From the NCBI GenBank assembly GCA_001687465.1, contig LVLI01000025.1:1-17609 (forward strand): a DNA stretch of 17,609 nucleotides. Reading direction: 5' to 3'. Under the pieces are notes generated by a model, which was not told the DNA's origin, did no database searches, and worked only from the letters and a program-made list of their open reading frames with translations. Positions 16,859 through 17,609 of the stretch are shown piece after piece (positions within the stretch are counted from its first letter, which is position 1; each line of letters opens with the position of its first letter). A program made the translations under genes and the position numbers. The DNA is from Halocafeteria seosinensis. Taxonomy: Eukaryota > Sar > Bigyra > Bicosoecida.

Positions 16859-17609
16859 GAATTGACGATTTCCCACCACACCAACCAAACAGAGCAAGAT
16901 TGAATTGATTGAATAGGCAATCTTTTGATTGTTCGGTATTTGTAGGTCATATACAAGGTGAAATAGGCAATGAACAACTACTTTGTACATTGAGTACTCT
17001 TCTCAACTCTCTAAAGAACCTATTAAAAGTATTACATTTTGATTACATCTTATATTTATTTAGCAGGGTCAATTAGAAATTCAATCTTTGGATTGAACAG
17101 GCAATCTTTTGATTGTTTGGTTGGGAAAAAATGGTATTGACTCTATACAGCATATAGAAAATGTAATCAAGCCCTCTCCGTTGTTGATAAGGTAGTTTAT
17201 TGTTTGATTTATCTGTGTGTCAAGTATTGGACTTATCTGTTGTGAATTGACGATTTCCCACCACACCAACCAAACAGAGCAAGATTGAATTGATTGAATA
17301 GGCAATCTTTTGATTGTTCGGTATTTGTAGCTCGTATAAAAGGTGATATAGGCAATGAACAACTACTTTATACATCGCTTAATCTTGTCAATTCTCTAAA
17401 GAACCTATTAAAAGTATTACATTTCAATTACATCATCCATATTTGGAGTACAGTCAATCAGAAATTCAATCTTTAGATTGAGCAGGCAATCTTTTGATTG
17501 TTTGGTTATGAAAAATTCTATTAACTCTATACAGCATATACAAAATGTAATCAAGCCCTCTCTGTTATTGATGAGGTAGTTTATTGTTTGATTTATCTAT
17601 GTGTTAAAT
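16859..17609. repeat. 385-bp direct tandem repeat
   Basis: GAATTGACGATTTCCCACCA starts at 16859 and again at 17244. The two units stay aligned, with modest substitution and no net length change, up to the end of the window, where the second copy is cut off. Each unit contains three CAATC-loop-GATTG hairpins, two of them within the same longer AGGCAATCTTTTGATTGTT word about 184 bases apart, which indicates an older half-unit duplication. Confidence 0.85.

Larger units (their letters stand above)
16425..17609. other. Very AT-rich, repeat-filled tract
   Basis: By eye G+C falls from near half to about 10-40 percent per line, roughly 30 percent overall, and stays low to the window end. No credible gene is present; short frames follow the tandem repeat. 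One undetermined base at 16615 lies in the poorest part. Candidates are satellite-like nuclear DNA, a centromere-like region, or organelle-derived or misjoined DNA. Confidence 0.6.

Noticed and set aside
16744-17362. Two similar minus-strand frames sharing a peptide beginning FIAY
   Set aside because: The similarity comes from the 385-bp tandem repeat. The frames are short and lie in very AT-rich, hairpin-rich DNA with no other coding sign.

Overview
The window looks like nuclear DNA of a stramenopile, most probably a diatom. The basis is eukaryotic-style low gene density, a eukaryotic pogo/Tigger-type transposase fused to SAP and chromo domains, a secreted GLUG-repeat protein with a long Ser/Thr/Pro tail, and short TTCC/TTGG microsatellites. 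This assignment is an inference from style, not from a marker gene.

Layout. 1-440 is non-coding with microsatellites. 441-2340 and 2340-5275 hold a mosaic of old, degenerate repeat copies of an unrecognised gene or element; short open stretches are interrupted by stops and frameshifts. 5374-8248 (minus strand) carries the largest gene: an N-terminal extension or separate upstream coding segment, a secretion signal, about eight GLUG-like repeats and a mucin-like Ser/Thr tail, interrupted by a 7-bp insertion. 8249-10135 is a spacer with no gene I can support. 10142-11440 (plus strand) is a 5'-truncated second copy of the GLUG gene, and 11440-13485 repeats, in inverted orientation, much of the degenerate sequence at 2340-5372. 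The GLUG copies and their downstream flanks therefore form a large, diverged and rearranged inverted duplication (arms roughly 2340-6790 and 10140-13485).

13637-15459 is a complete-looking DNA transposon: perfect 30-bp terminal inverted repeats, TA on both sides, and one long transposase frame with DDE_1-type catalytic motifs followed by a SAP-like motif and a chromodomain. It sits just beyond the end of the right duplicated arm.

15462-16425 is non-coding, with a 188-bp tandem duplication rich in GC hairpins. At about 16425 base composition falls sharply to very AT-rich DNA that continues to the window end. It contains an imperfect hairpin, 15-bp tandem repeats, an ambiguous base, and a 385-bp direct tandem repeat full of small CAATC/GATTG hairpins.

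The genes do not form a pathway. The window is best read as a repeat-rich accessory region shaped by inverted duplication, gene decay and transposon insertion.
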